Positions 31,620-40,770 of a stretch of DNA of 64,000 nt are shown here, piece after piece. The position numbers and the translations under genes were made by a program. The stretch lies in contig NZ_JAGPYQ010000001.1 in the NCBI RefSeq assembly GCF_018070025.1, positions 5,332,001 through 5,396,000 on the forward strand, read 5' to 3'. Under the pieces are notes generated by a model that had not been told where the DNA came from, did not search any database, and saw only the letters and a list, made by a program, of their open reading frames with translations. Numbering within the stretch: the first letter of the stretch is position 1; every line of letters begins with the position of its first letter. This DNA is from Streptomyces liliiviolaceus (GTDB taxonomy: Bacteria > Actinomycetota > Actinomycetes > Streptomycetales > Streptomycetaceae).

Positions 31620-32603
31620 CTACTGGGTGTCGGCCGGTGCCCGGTGGCTCGACGGCGCGTGGATGCAGGCGGTGCGGTGCGATCCGTCGTGGACGTAGGG
31701 CGGCGGGGCCTTCGCGCAGGCGGCCTCGGCCTCCGGGCACCTGGGCTGGAAGGGACAGCCCGTGATCACGTCGAGGGCGCCGGACGGTTCGCCCTCCAGT
31801 GCCGGCGGACGCGGTTCGGTGCCGCGGCGCCGCAGGTCGGGTGCGGCCCGCAACAGGGCCTGCGTGTACGGGTGTCGTGCCCCGCCGAAGATCGTCTCGG
31901 CCGTTCCCTCCTCCACCACCCGGCCCGCGTACATCACCGCGACCCGGTCGCAGAGCGTTCGGATGATGCCGAGGTCGTGGGAGATGAAGACGATCGTCAG
32001 CCCGAGTTCGGCACGCAGATCGGCCAGCAGGTTGACCACGGTGGCCTGGGCGGACACGTCGAGGGCGGACACCGCCTCGTCGGCGACCAGCACGTCGGGC
32101 CGTACCGCCAGGGCCCGTGCGATGGCGACACGCTGGCGCTGGCCCCCGGAGAGTTCGCGCGGTCGCGCGTCCAGGACGCGCGGAGGCAGGTTCACCATCT
32201 CCATGAGCGAGTTGAGCGCGGAGGTCATTCCGGCGTCCGGGACGAGGTCGTGGCAGTCGATGAGTTCGGCCAGTACGGAACGGACCCGCCGTCGGGGGTT
32301 GAGTGAGGCGACGGGGTCCTGGAAGACCATCTGGATCCTCCGGCGCAGCTCCTTCGACCTGCGGGCTGCCATGTCCTGGCCGTCGTAGCGGACCAGTCCG
32401 GCGGTCGGCTCCGTCAGCCCGACGAGGACGCCGGCCAGGGTCGACTTGCCGCAGCCGGACTCGCCGACCACGCCGAGGCACTCGGAGCGTTCGACGGCGA
32501 GACTGACTCCGTCGACGGCGCGCAGCGTCGTGGGCGGCACGGACCTGTGCGTCCTGACCTTGAAGTGGACGGAGATGTCGTCCAGTTCGACGAGGGCGCT
32601 CAT
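31620..32603 (-). CDS. Peptide/Opp-type ABC transporter ATPase (OppF/DppF-like)
   Basis: 327 residues; ATG overlaps the OppD-like stop (ATGA). Motifs are Walker A GESGCGKST, VFQDPVASLNPRR, LSGGQRQRVAIARAL, DEAVSALDVSAQ and the switch His in ISHD. The C-terminal oligopeptide-transporter extension includes GCPFQPRCPEAEAAC (Cys cluster, possible Fe-S). It works with the OppD-like ATPase. Confidence 0.95.
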   Translation of the reverse strand: MSALVELDDISVHFKVRTHRSVPPTTLRAVDGVSLAVERSECLGVVGESGCGKSTLAGVLVGLTEPTAGLVRYDGQDMAARRSKELRRRIQMVFQDPVASLNPRRRVRSVLAELIDCHDLVPDAGMTSALNSLMEMVNLPPRVLDARPRELSGGQRQRVAIARALAVRPDVLVADEAVSALDVSAQATVVNLLADLRAELGLTIVFISHDLGIIRTLCDRVAVMYAGRVVEEGTAETIFGGARHPYTQALLRAAPDLRRRGTEPRPPALEGEPSGALDVITGCPFQPRCPEAEAACAKAPPPYVHDGSHRTACIHAPSSHRAPADTQ

Positions 32604-33586
32604 GGCTGTTCTCCAGCGTTCGTGACCGGCTGCCGTACGCACGCCGTGGCGCGGTGCGGGCCGATGGCCAGCAGCGGGGGGTCCGCGTCGAGGCAGACGT
32701 CCGCGGCGTGGGGACAGCGGGGGGCGAAGCGGCAGCCGGGGGGCAGCAGTCCGGCGGTGGGAGGGGATCCGCTGATGGTCCTCAACCGCGAGGGCGGTCC
32801 GTGCAGTTGGGGCATCGAGTCGATCAGCGCACGGGTGTAGGGATGGCTCGGGTCGTCGACCAGGTCGTGGGTGGGACCTTGTTCGACGATGCGGCCCGCG
32901 TACATCACGGCGGTGCGGCCGGCGATGCGGGAGATGACCGAGAGGTCGTGGCTGACGAAGATCAGGGCCAGTCCGCGCTCGGCCCGCAGCCGTTCGACGA
33001 GGGTCAGGATCTGGTCCTGGACCGTGGTGTCCAGCGCGGTCGTCGGCTCGTCGCACAGGAGGAGCGAGGGTTCCACGGACAGCGCCATGGCGATCATCAC
33101 GCGCTGGCGCTGGCCGCCGGAGAGCTGGTGCGGCCATGCGCGGGCCCGTTGCTCCGGGTGCGGCACACCGACCTCGGCCAGGAGTTGCAGGGCCCGGTCC
33201 GCGGCGGCCCGGCGGGACATGCCGAGGGCCCGCGGGCCGGCGGCGACCAGGTCGCCGATGCGCATGGTCGGGTTCAGTGAACTCATGGGCTCCTGGAAGA
33301 TCATGGAGACCCCGTGTCCGCGCAGCTCACGCGGTGCGACGGACCGCAGCCCCTCGCCCGGCTTCCGCTGGAACCGTGTGGTCCCCCTGGTCTGTTTCAG
33401 CGTGGGCGGCAGCAGACCGAGTACGGAGCGCAGGGTGAGGCTCTTGCCGGATCCGGACTCGCCCACGATCCCGAGGCAGCCACCGGCGTCGACGTGCAGG
33501 GACACGTCGTCGACCAGGGTGACTCCGCCCTGTGCCGCGGCGATCGACAGGTTCTCGATCTCGATCACGCGTTCTGTACGGGTCAT
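32600..33586 (-). CDS. Peptide/Opp-type ABC transporter ATPase (OppD/DppD-like)
   Basis: 328 residues; ATG overlaps the OppC-like stop. Motifs are GESGSGKSLT, IFQEPMSSLNPTMRIG, LSGGQRQRVMIAMALS, CDEPTTALD and VSHD, and the C-terminal CRFAPRCPHAADVC cluster of the Opp/Dpp family. Confidence 0.95.
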   Translation of the reverse strand: MTRTERVIEIENLSIAAAQGGVTLVDDVSLHVDAGGCLGIVGESGSGKSLTLRSVLGLLPPTLKQTRGTTRFQRKPGEGLRSVAPRELRGHGVSMIFQEPMSSLNPTMRIGDLVAAGPRALGMSRRAAADRALQLLAEVGVPHPEQRARAWPHQLSGGQRQRVMIAMALSVEPSLLLCDEPTTALDTTVQDQILTLVERLRAERGLALIFVSHDLSVISRIAGRTAVMYAGRIVEQGPTHDLVDDPSHPYTRALIDSMPQLHGPPSRLRTISGSPPTAGLLPPGCRFAPRCPHAADVCLDADPPLLAIGPHRATACVRQPVTNAGEQP

Positions 33587-34470
33587 GACTTGATCCGATC
33601 GTCCAGGCCGTCCCCGATCAGGGCCAGGCCCATGCCGATCAGGGCGATCGCCGCTCCGGGGGCGGCGATCAACCACCAGTTGGTCTGGATGACGCCGCGG
33701 CCCGACTGGATCATCGAGCCCCATTCGGGGGTTCCGACGGGGATGCCGACGCCGAGGAAGGACAGGGTGGAGATCGCGACGACGGCCAGCCCGACGTCGA
33801 CGAAGAAGTAGACGATGCTCTGGCCGATGGCGTTCGGCACGATGTGCCAGGCGATCACTCGCCGGCGGGGCAGGCCGCCGAGTCGTGCGGCCCGGATGTA
33901 GTCCATGGAGCGCACCCTGCGTACTTCGCTGCGCAGCAGCCGGGCGTACACGACCCAGGAGATGACCGTGAAGCCGATGATGAGTGGCAGTTCGCCGGGG
34001 CCGAGGAACAGGAATCCGGTGCCGGGGCCGAGCAGGCCGACCAGGGCGATGAAGAAGATGAACAGCGGGAGCGAGACGACGATGTCGGAGGTGCGCATGA
34101 TCGCCGCGTCCAGCCACTTGCTGCCGAGGCCCGCCGCGATACCGATCAGGCTGCCCAGGACCGCGGGGATGAGGGAGCCGAGCACCGCCACGCGCAGATC
34201 GATGCGGATCGCGTACACCAGCCGGGTCCATTCGTCGCGGCCGAGCTGGTCGGTGCCGAGGAGGTGGGCCCGGGAGGGCGGGGCGAGCCGGTTCAGCAGG
34301 TCCTGGTCGGCGGGGTGTCCGCTGGTGATGAGCGGTGCGAAGAGCGCGGCCAGGACGAAGAGTCCGACGATGACAGCGCCGACGGCCATCTTGCCGTCGC
34401 CGCGTCGGCGCAGGCGCCGCGAGGGTTCGGCGGGCGGCGCGGAGTCCTCGACGACAGGCGTGTCGATCAT
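33583..34470 (-). CDS. Peptide/Opp-type ABC transporter permease (OppC/DppC-like)
   Basis: 295 residues with an N-terminal anchor (VGAVIVGLFVLAALFAPL), the OppC motif LLGTDQLGRDEWTRLVYAIRIDL, and the EAA loop YIRAARLGGLPRRRVIAWHIVPNA. Overlaps both neighbours by ATGA, so it is part of one translationally coupled set. Confidence 0.94.
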   Translation of the reverse strand: MIDTPVVEDSAPPAEPSRRLRRRGDGKMAVGAVIVGLFVLAALFAPLITSGHPADQDLLNRLAPPSRAHLLGTDQLGRDEWTRLVYAIRIDLRVAVLGSLIPAVLGSLIGIAAGLGSKWLDAAIMRTSDIVVSLPLFIFFIALVGLLGPGTGFLFLGPGELPLIIGFTVISWVVYARLLRSEVRRVRSMDYIRAARLGGLPRRRVIAWHIVPNAIGQSIVYFFVDVGLAVVAISTLSFLGVGIPVGTPEWGSMIQSGRGVIQTNWWLIAAPGAAIALIGMGLALIGDGLDDRIKS

Positions 34471-35405
34471 GTGCTCACCGTCCTCGGGTCGAGCAGCGAG
34501 ACGACGGTCTCGCCGAGGATGTTGGCCATCACGACCCCCGTGGCGAACAGCAGCGTGATGCCCTGGACGGTGTAGACGTCGCGTTTGGCGGACGCCTCGA
34601 CCAGGGCGCTGCCCAGGCCGGCGATGTTGAAGGTGGCTTCCAGGATGACGACTCCGAAGAAGAGGTAGCCGACGTTGAGGGCGAGGAGGGTGAGGACCGG
34701 GCCGAGTGCGTTGCGCAGCACGTGCCGGACGATCAGGGTGGGGCCGCCCACGCCGAGGGACCTGGCGACCGCGATGTACTCGGAGTCGAGCACGTCGATC
34801 AGGCTGGACCGCAGGCTCCGTACCAGGACGGGTGTGAGGATGATCGCGCCGGTCACGGAGGGCAGGACCAGCGAGCGGAGCAGTTCCGCCGGGCTCGACC
34901 CCAGGTCCGCGACGGGGAACCAGCCGGTGGGGATGGCCACCAGTCTGATGAGCAGGAAGCCGACCCAGAACGCCGGGAGGAACAGGGCCAGGAGTACGCC
35001 GAGCCTGATCACGTGGTCGACGGGGCGGTCCCTGAACCAGGCGGCGGTCCAGGCGAGGACGAGTGAGGTCGTGACCGCGAGCACCAGGGTGCCGAGCAGG
35101 AGCCACAGGGTGTCTCCGATGCGCTGGCCGATGACGCCGCTGACGCTCTGTCCGTCGATCGACGTCCCGAAGTCGCCGTGCAGGACTCTGGTGACGTAGT
35201 CCAGGTACTGGTGCGGGAGGCTGCGGTCGAGGCCCAGTTGGTGGCGCAGTTCGCTCACCGCCTCGGGCGAGGCTCGTGGTCCGAGGCGCAGCCTGGCCGC
35301 GTCGCCGGGCGCGATCTGGGTCAGCACGAACACGACCAGTGTGACCGCGAGCAGGACGAGCACCAGCTGGATCAGCCGGGCGAGCACCGTTCTCATCGCT
35401 ACCAC
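34467..35405 (-). CDS. Peptide/Opp-type ABC transporter permease (OppB/DppB-like)
   Basis: 312 residues from a GTG at 35405, 6 bp after GGGAG; the ATG at 35396 is an alternative. The N-terminal segment LIQLVLVLLAVTLVVFVL is followed by IAPGDAARLRLG and the OppB motif LGLDRSLPHQYLDYVTRVLHGDFGTSI. The EAA loop is YIAVARSLGVGGPTLIVRHVLRNAL. It is 40 bp downstream of the binding-protein gene. Confidence 0.94.
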   Translation of the reverse strand: MVAMRTVLARLIQLVLVLLAVTLVVFVLTQIAPGDAARLRLGPRASPEAVSELRHQLGLDRSLPHQYLDYVTRVLHGDFGTSIDGQSVSGVIGQRIGDTLWLLLGTLVLAVTTSLVLAWTAAWFRDRPVDHVIRLGVLLALFLPAFWVGFLLIRLVAIPTGWFPVADLGSSPAELLRSLVLPSVTGAIILTPVLVRSLRSSLIDVLDSEYIAVARSLGVGGPTLIVRHVLRNALGPVLTLLALNVGYLFFGVVILEATFNIAGLGSALVEASAKRDVYTVQGITLLFATGVVMANILGETVVSLLDPRTVST

Positions 35406-35445
35406 GAAACTCCCTCCCTTCCTTGGAGAGTGCCGGACACGGTGG

Positions 35446-36999
35446 TCAGCTCCTGATGTTCAACTCATCCGCGCAGTACGCCTGATAGGGCGCCGGGACG
35501 AAGCCCTGCACGCGGTCGGCGACCGCGTCGAGCGCGTTGGGCACGGCCAGGGGAAGCACGGCGTGAGTGGCGTTGGCGGTGGCTTCGAAGTCCTGTACGG
35601 CGGCGGTCACTTCGGACGTGTCGCTCGCCGCGTGGACGGCGGCCAGTGCCTTGTTCGCCGGGCCGGGGTCGGACTGGGAGAAGACGATGCCGGTCGCCCC
35701 GAGGAAGCCGAGGGGGTCGATGGGGGTGGGTGCGAGTGCGCTGTAGGTGACCATGCCGAGCTGGAAGGAGCCCTTGCCCAGGTCGTCGATCAGGGAGCTG
35801 GTCGGGAGCGGACTGACGGTGGCCTTGATGCCCGCCTCGGCCAGCATCGGGGTCAGTGCCTGGGCCGCGAGTTTTCCGGGGCCGCCGTCGCTGGGCACGA
35901 TCAGCTCGATGGTCCGGCCGTCGTAGTCGGAGGCGTCGACCAGTTTCTTCGCGGCGTCCACGTCGGTGGTGGACCAGGTGCACTTGGGGCATTTGGTGAC
36001 GCCGGGGACCTGTTGCGGCAGCAAGGATGTGGCCACACCGGCCTCACCGACGTATCCGCCGCGGACGAGCTTGCGGTAGTCGATGGCCAGCGCGATCGCC
36101 TTCCTGAGGCGGACGTCGACCAGGGGCCCGGACTTCGTGTTCATGGTGAGGACGCTGACGCCGGTGGACGGCGCGCGGACGATGCTGTTCTTGGGGTACT
36201 GGGCGGCCGCTTCGAGTTCCACGCCGTTGACGACGTCGAGGGAACCGCTCTGGAACTGCAGGAGTTGCTGTCCCCCGTCGGCGACGACCTTGTAGTCGAC
36301 CTTGTCGAGGTAGGGCAGGCCGGAGCGGTAGTAGTGCGGGTTGCGGGTGAGGGCGATGGACCGCCCCACGGTCTCACCGCTGATCATGAAGGGCCCTGCC
36401 CCGACGGGTTTCTTCCAGTACGCGGCGGCGCTCCGGCCGCCGTACTTGTCGGGGAAGATCGCGGCGTTGGCGGTCGACAGGACGGCGGGGAGCGTCTCGT
36501 CCGGTTCGGAGAGGTGGAAGACGACGGTGTTCTTGGACGGCGTGTCCACGGACTTGATGGAGGAGAAGTAGCTGCCGTACAGCTCTCCCTTGCTCCACAG
36601 GCCTTCCGAGAACTTGACGTCCGCGGACGTGACGGGTCTGCCGTCACTGAACTTGGCGTCCGGGCTCAGGGTGAACGTCAGCGTCCTGGTCTTGGGGTCG
36701 GCCTTGTAGGACGAGGCCAGGGCCGGTTGGAGGGTCTTGCCGTCGGGCGTGGAGCGCAGGAGCGAGGCGTAGACCTGGGGGAACACCCGGTAGCTCTGGG
36801 TCGCCAGTGCCTTCTGGGGGTTCCAGGTGTCGATCGCGCTGCTGAGCGACATGGCGAGCGAGCCGCCCCGTTTCGCGGGCGAAGAGGCGGTCCCGGAGGC
36901 GGACGAGTCCGTGGCGCCGGAGCTGCATCCGCTGAGGAGGAGCGCGGTGGCCAGCAGCGCCGTACAACACGCGGTGGCCCCGGCTGTCGACTTGCGCAT
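35446..36999 (-). CDS. Opp-type extracellular solute-binding lipoprotein
   Basis: 517 residues from the ATG at 36999, after GAGGGAAG. The lipoprotein signal ends in LLLSGC. The SBP_bac_5 fold is shown by GGSLAMSLSSAIDTWNPQKA, LLRSTPDGKTLQPALASSYK and VDVRLRKAIALAIDYRKLV. Ligands of this family are oligopeptides, nickel chelates, opines or other amphiphilic small molecules. It is the first gene of the nine-gene minus-strand operon, and the 17-bp operator lies 16-33 bp upstream of its ATG. Confidence 0.94.
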   Translation of the reverse strand: MRKSTAGATACCTALLATALLLSGCSSGATDSSASGTASSPAKRGGSLAMSLSSAIDTWNPQKALATQSYRVFPQVYASLLRSTPDGKTLQPALASSYKADPKTRTLTFTLSPDAKFSDGRPVTSADVKFSEGLWSKGELYGSYFSSIKSVDTPSKNTVVFHLSEPDETLPAVLSTANAAIFPDKYGGRSAAAYWKKPVGAGPFMISGETVGRSIALTRNPHYYRSGLPYLDKVDYKVVADGGQQLLQFQSGSLDVVNGVELEAAAQYPKNSIVRAPSTGVSVLTMNTKSGPLVDVRLRKAIALAIDYRKLVRGGYVGEAGVATSLLPQQVPGVTKCPKCTWSTTDVDAAKKLVDASDYDGRTIELIVPSDGGPGKLAAQALTPMLAEAGIKATVSPLPTSSLIDDLGKGSFQLGMVTYSALAPTPIDPLGFLGATGIVFSQSDPGPANKALAAVHAASDTSEVTAAVQDFEATANATHAVLPLAVPNALDAVADRVQGFVPAPYQAYCADELNIRS

Positions 37000-37014
37000 A
37001 ACTTCCCTCGCAGT

Positions 37015-37032
37015 TTCGTAAGTTATCTACCA
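37015..37032 (-). promoter_or_regulatory. Regulon operator, site 1 (binding-protein/Opp operon)
   Basis: On the minus strand TGGTAG-ATAAC-TTACGAA. It matches sites 2 and 3 in TGGTA, TTACGA and the 5-bp spacer, and lies between the promoter region and the ribosome binding site of the Opp operon, as for a repressor. Confidence 0.65.
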
Positions 37033-37175
37033 AGTGACGTTCTCAATCTACGCCGGGTTCCGTCACTCGTCTAGGTGGCTGGAAAAAGCGGGTGCCGACG
37101 GGGCGGACTTCGCATGAACATCTACCGTCTGACCTGGGCCTTTGAGTGGGCCCTTCCGGCTTCGGGATCGACACG

Positions 37176-39263
37176 TCAGCCGTCCGCGCCACCCTGCCGG
37201 GCCTGATCGCGCCCCTGCACATGCCGAACCATCCAGTCGACGAGCGCCTCGTTCTGCGCTCGCCGGGACGGCACAGGTCCCGAGATCGCCCCTTCGTGGG
37301 AGGCGTCCGGCAGCATCAGCAGCTCTGCGACACAGCCGGCCCGGCGCAGCACCGAATAGAACTGCTTGCTCTGCTCGGGCGGGCACCGGTGGTCGGCCTC
37401 GCCCTGGATCAACAGGGTCGGCGTCGTGCACAGGTGGGCCGTGGTGATCGGCGACAGCCGCCGGTAGCGCTCGAAGTCGGTCTGCGGCAGCGCGTCCAGC
37501 ACCGCGGGCAGGAAACTGAGCCCGACGTCGCTGGTCCCGTACATGCTCCAGAAGTTCGTCACGGGATTCTCGATCACGGCGGCCCTGAACCGGTCGGTGT
37601 GGCCGACGATCCAGCTGGACATGTAGCCGCCGTACGAGAGTCCGGAGACCCCCAGCCGGTCCGGATCGGCCCAGCCCTCGCCCACGGCGAAGTCCACCGC
37701 GGCCATCAGGTCGTGGAAGTCCTTGTCGCCCCAGTCGCCGATGATGGCGTCGGCGAAGTCCGTGCCGTAGCCGCGTGAGCCGCGGGGGTTCACCATCAGC
37801 ACCCCGAACCCCGCGCCGCACAGGATATGGGCATCGGTGACATAGGCCTCGCCGTAGGCCGACCTGGGGCCGCCATGGATGAGCAGGACGGTCGGCAGCG
37901 CACCGACGGCGTTCGCGGGCCGCAGCAGTTTCGCCTGGACCGTGGCGCCGCTTCCGATGGGGACCCGGAAGGTGGTGACCGTGCACGGCACGGCGCAGGA
38001 CCGGTTGTGGGTGGCGGTGTCGGTGACGCGTACGTCGTGGCCCGTGTCCAGGTCGCGGAGCCAGAGGTCGGGCGGACCGGCGAGAGTGCCGTGGCCGTAC
38101 AACAGGCGCTGCCCGGCGACCGCCAGCGGGTAGAAGCAGCCCGTGCCGGCCAGCACCGGATCGGCCTTCGGCTCACCGTCCAGCGCGACACGGTGCACCT
38201 CCAGACGGTCCTCGACCTGCACGCGCAGTACGACGTCTCCCGCGTGCAGGAGCAGCCTCGTGTCCGGGTCCATGAACGGAACCGCCACATCTCCCAGGAC
38301 GTCTCCGTTGAGATCGAGGTCCAGACCTGCGGCGCGGTCGGTCCGCTGCCACTGCACAGGGTCCGCGGCCGTACCGTCGACGGCCCGCAGCGTCCACAAC
38401 TGCCCCACGGAGTGCGGTTTGGCGCCGGAGGACGTCACCGCGATCCGCCCGTCGTCCAATGCGCCCACAGAGAAGATGTCGAGCGCGCGCAGATGCTCGG
38501 CGGGAGTCGCGTCGGTCCCGTCGACGGCGATCGAGCGGACGGCGGCCACGCTCTGCTGCCATTCGTCGGGCCCGAGGCCCGCCCGGTAGGCGATCCGCCA
38601 GGACGACGGAGGATCGGCCCCGTCTCCGGCCGCCCCCGAGGGCGGCGACCACGTGGGCTGGCTGTTGACCCACTCGTCGTCCGTGAGCCGCGTGTGCGTC
38701 CCCGTGTCGAGGTCGAAGACGAAGATGTCCGCGATCGCGTCGTCGACGAGGCCGAGCCCGTCCACCCAGCCGATCACACGGGTGATCCGGTACGGCGCCC
38801 CGGGCACGCGCGTGCGCCGCGTCGCCGCGTAGGCGATACGGCGGCCGTCGGGACTCCACGCCGGCCGTCCGAAGACCGAACGGTCCGGCGCCTTCGGGTC
38901 GACGAGCACCTCGAACGCGAAGTCGGGTGCGTCGGAGGGACGGACGAGGACGATGCGCGTGACCGGCCCGTCCTGCGAGAGGAACGCCAGACGGCTGCCG
39001 TCCGGCGAGAACAGGGGGGTGTGGTCGCAGTCGCCGAACTCGACGGCGACGGAGTGCGCGTCGACGGAGGCGGCGGCTACGGAGGCGGCGCCCTGCGCCA
39101 CCTGGCTCAGGCGCAACCCGCGCCGCTCGGCGTCCCCCTCGATACGGGACGAGGACCACGCGACGAGCGTGCCGTCCGGGCTCAGATCGGCACTGTGCAC
39201 CAGCTCCATGGCCTCGACGGCCTGGGTGATCGCCCGGTCGGATCCGATGTCGGTCGGGGACAT
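37176..39263 (-). CDS. S9 family (prolyl oligopeptidase/acylaminoacyl peptidase-like) serine peptidase
   Basis: 695 residues, cytoplasmic (no signal). The N-terminal seven-bladed propeller shows WD40-like PD motifs (ADLSPDGTLVAW, LFSPDGSRLAFLS, AWSPDGRRIAYAA). The C-terminal hydrolase has GLSYGGYMSSW (nucleophile Ser), QGEADHRCPPEQ (Asp) and LPDASHEG (His). It cleaves short or N-blocked peptides, or amides. It is divergent from the AtuA operon, with operator site 2 in its 5' region, which suggests it processes the compound imported by the Opp-type system. Confidence 0.93.
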   Translation of the reverse strand: MSPTDIGSDRAITQAVEAMELVHSADLSPDGTLVAWSSSRIEGDAERRGLRLSQVAQGAASVAAASVDAHSVAVEFGDCDHTPLFSPDGSRLAFLSQDGPVTRIVLVRPSDAPDFAFEVLVDPKAPDRSVFGRPAWSPDGRRIAYAATRRTRVPGAPYRITRVIGWVDGLGLVDDAIADIFVFDLDTGTHTRLTDDEWVNSQPTWSPPSGAAGDGADPPSSWRIAYRAGLGPDEWQQSVAAVRSIAVDGTDATPAEHLRALDIFSVGALDDGRIAVTSSGAKPHSVGQLWTLRAVDGTAADPVQWQRTDRAAGLDLDLNGDVLGDVAVPFMDPDTRLLLHAGDVVLRVQVEDRLEVHRVALDGEPKADPVLAGTGCFYPLAVAGQRLLYGHGTLAGPPDLWLRDLDTGHDVRVTDTATHNRSCAVPCTVTTFRVPIGSGATVQAKLLRPANAVGALPTVLLIHGGPRSAYGEAYVTDAHILCGAGFGVLMVNPRGSRGYGTDFADAIIGDWGDKDFHDLMAAVDFAVGEGWADPDRLGVSGLSYGGYMSSWIVGHTDRFRAAVIENPVTNFWSMYGTSDVGLSFLPAVLDALPQTDFERYRRLSPITTAHLCTTPTLLIQGEADHRCPPEQSKQFYSVLRRAGCVAELLMLPDASHEGAISGPVPSRRAQNEALVDWMVRHVQGRDQARQGGADG

Positions 39264-39283
39264 GACTACTCCTCGGGTCGAAG

Positions 39284-39301
39284 TTCGTAAAAATATTACC
39301 A
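39284..39301 (-). promoter_or_regulatory. Regulon operator, site 2 (S9 peptidase / AtuA divergent promoter)
   Basis: On the minus strand TGGTAA-TATTT-TTACGAA, with perfect GTAA-N5-TTAC arms on the plus strand. It lies 21 bp upstream of the S9 ATG and 15-30 bp upstream of AtuA, so it can control both directions. Confidence 0.7.
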
Positions 39302-39330
39302 GTTACAAAAAATGTATGTACACTCCGAAC

Positions 39331-40770
39331 ATGGTCACTCTTCAGGCTTCAGGCAGCGAGCGGGGCGCGTTGCGCATCGGCTCCGGCGCCGGTTTCGCCG
39401 ACGACCGCATCGAGCCCGCCGTGCAGCTGGTCGAATCCGGCGACATCCAGTACCTCGTCTTCGAATGCCTGGCCGAACGCTCGGTCGCCCTGGCGGAGTT
39501 GGAGCGGCGCCGCGACCCCGCCCGCGGATACAACCCGTGGCTCCCCGACCGCATGGCGGCCGTCCTGCCGGAGTGCGCGCGCCGGGGGATCCGCGTCATC
39601 ACCAACATGGGCGCGGCCAACCCGCGGGCGGCGGGCGCGCTCGTCGCCGGGCTCGCGCGGGCCAGGGCACTGCGTGGGCTGTCGGTCGCCGTGGTGACGG
39701 GCGACGACGTACTCGATCGCATCCTTGAGCGACCCGATCTCCCGCTCCTGGAGCGTGAGGGAACCGTCGGCTCCCTCGGCGACCGCGTGGTGTCGGCCCA
39801 CGCCTACCTGGGGTGCGAAGGGATCACCCACGCTCTGAGCCAGGGCGCCGATGTAGTGATCACGGGCCGAGTTGCAGACCCTTCGCTATATATTGCACCC
39901 CTTGTCCATGAATTCGGCTGGGACACCAGCGACTGGAACCTGATCGCCAAGGGCGCCTGTGCGGGGCACTTGATGGAATGCGGGGCCCAGGTAACGGGCG
40001 GCTATTTCGCGGACCCGGGATACAAGGACGTTCCCGGTCTCGCCGATCTGGGCTTCCCGATCGCCGAGGTGCACGCCGACGGGACCTTCAGGATCGGCAA
40101 GGTGCCGGGGTCGGGCGGTCTGGTGACGCCCGCCACGTGCACGGAACAACTGCTCTACGAGGTGCACGATCCCTCGGCGTATCCGTCGGCGGATGTGGTG
40201 GCCGACTTCTCCGAGGTCCGGTTCGAGGAGTCCGGCCACGACACCGTGCTGGTCCGGGGAGCGCGTGGCCGGCGGCGCCCGGACAACCTGAAGGTCTCCG
40301 TCGGCTACCGCGACGGCTTCACCGGGGAGGGCCAGATCTCCTACGCGGGCCCCAACGCACTGCCCCGGGCCCGGCTGGCACTGGACGTCCTGCGAGCGCG
40401 GATCGAGAAGCAGGGCATCACCTCAGGGGCGGCGCGCTATGAACTCATCGGGGTCGACTCCGTGAGCCGCGGCCTCGGTCCCGGTTCCCACGGCGGTCCC
40501 GATCCCGATCCCGATCCCGGTCTCGGTCTCGGTCTCGGTCTCGGCACGGGTGATCCTGACCGGCTGAACGAGGTCCGTGTCCGGGTAGCCGGCCGGACCG
40601 ACTCCGAGGACCGGGCCCGCCGGATCGCGCACGAGGTGAGCGCGATGTGGCTCAACGGCCCCGCCGGCGGGGGCGGTGTGGTCACCTCCGTCACCGAGCG
40701 GATCGCCATCGCGTCGGTCTTCCTGCCCCGCTCCGACGTCACACCGTCGGTCACGTTCGCGGAGGTCTAG
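39331..40770 (+). CDS. AtuA-family (DUF1446) protein
   Basis: About 479 residues from the ATG at 39331 (ATG at 39316 is an in-frame alternative; neither has a good ribosome binding site, so the mRNA may be leaderless). DUF1446 motifs are LRIGSGAGFADDRIEPAVQLVESGDIQYLVFECLAERS, NMGAANPRAAG, VITGRVADPSLYIAP and LMECGAQVTGGYF. AtuA is linked to acyclic terpene utilisation in Pseudomonas, but its reaction is unknown. A hexanucleotide-encoded PDPDPDPGLGLGLGLG tract near residues 389-405 is an odd insertion. The next gene starts directly after the stop and encodes the domain that is C-terminal in longer AtuA proteins. Confidence 0.9.
   Translation: MVTLQASGSERGALRIGSGAGFADDRIEPAVQLVESGDIQYLVFECLAERSVALAELERRRDPARGYNPWLPDRMAAVLPECARRGIRVITNMGAANPRAAGALVAGLARARALRGLSVAVVTGDDVLDRILERPDLPLLEREGTVGSLGDRVVSAHAYLGCEGITHALSQGADVVITGRVADPSLYIAPLVHEFGWDTSDWNLIAKGACAGHLMECGAQVTGGYFADPGYKDVPGLADLGFPIAEVHADGTFRIGKVPGSGGLVTPATCTEQLLYEVHDPSAYPSADVVADFSEVRFEESGHDTVLVRGARGRRRPDNLKVSVGYRDGFTGEGQISYAGPNALPRARLALDVLRARIEKQGITSGAARYELIGVDSVSRGLGPGSHGGPDPDPDPGLGLGLGLGTGDPDRLNEVRVRVAGRTDSEDRARRIAHEVSAMWLNGPAGGGGVVTSVTERIAIASVFLPRSDVTPSVTFAEV
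40495..40542. repeat. Hexanucleotide tracts (gatccc)3-(ggtctc)4 in AtuA gene
   Basis: ggtccc is followed by gatccc x3 and ggtctc x4, in frame, encoding Pro-Asp and Gly-Leu alternations. Such tracts can change length by whole di-residue units. Confidence 0.9.
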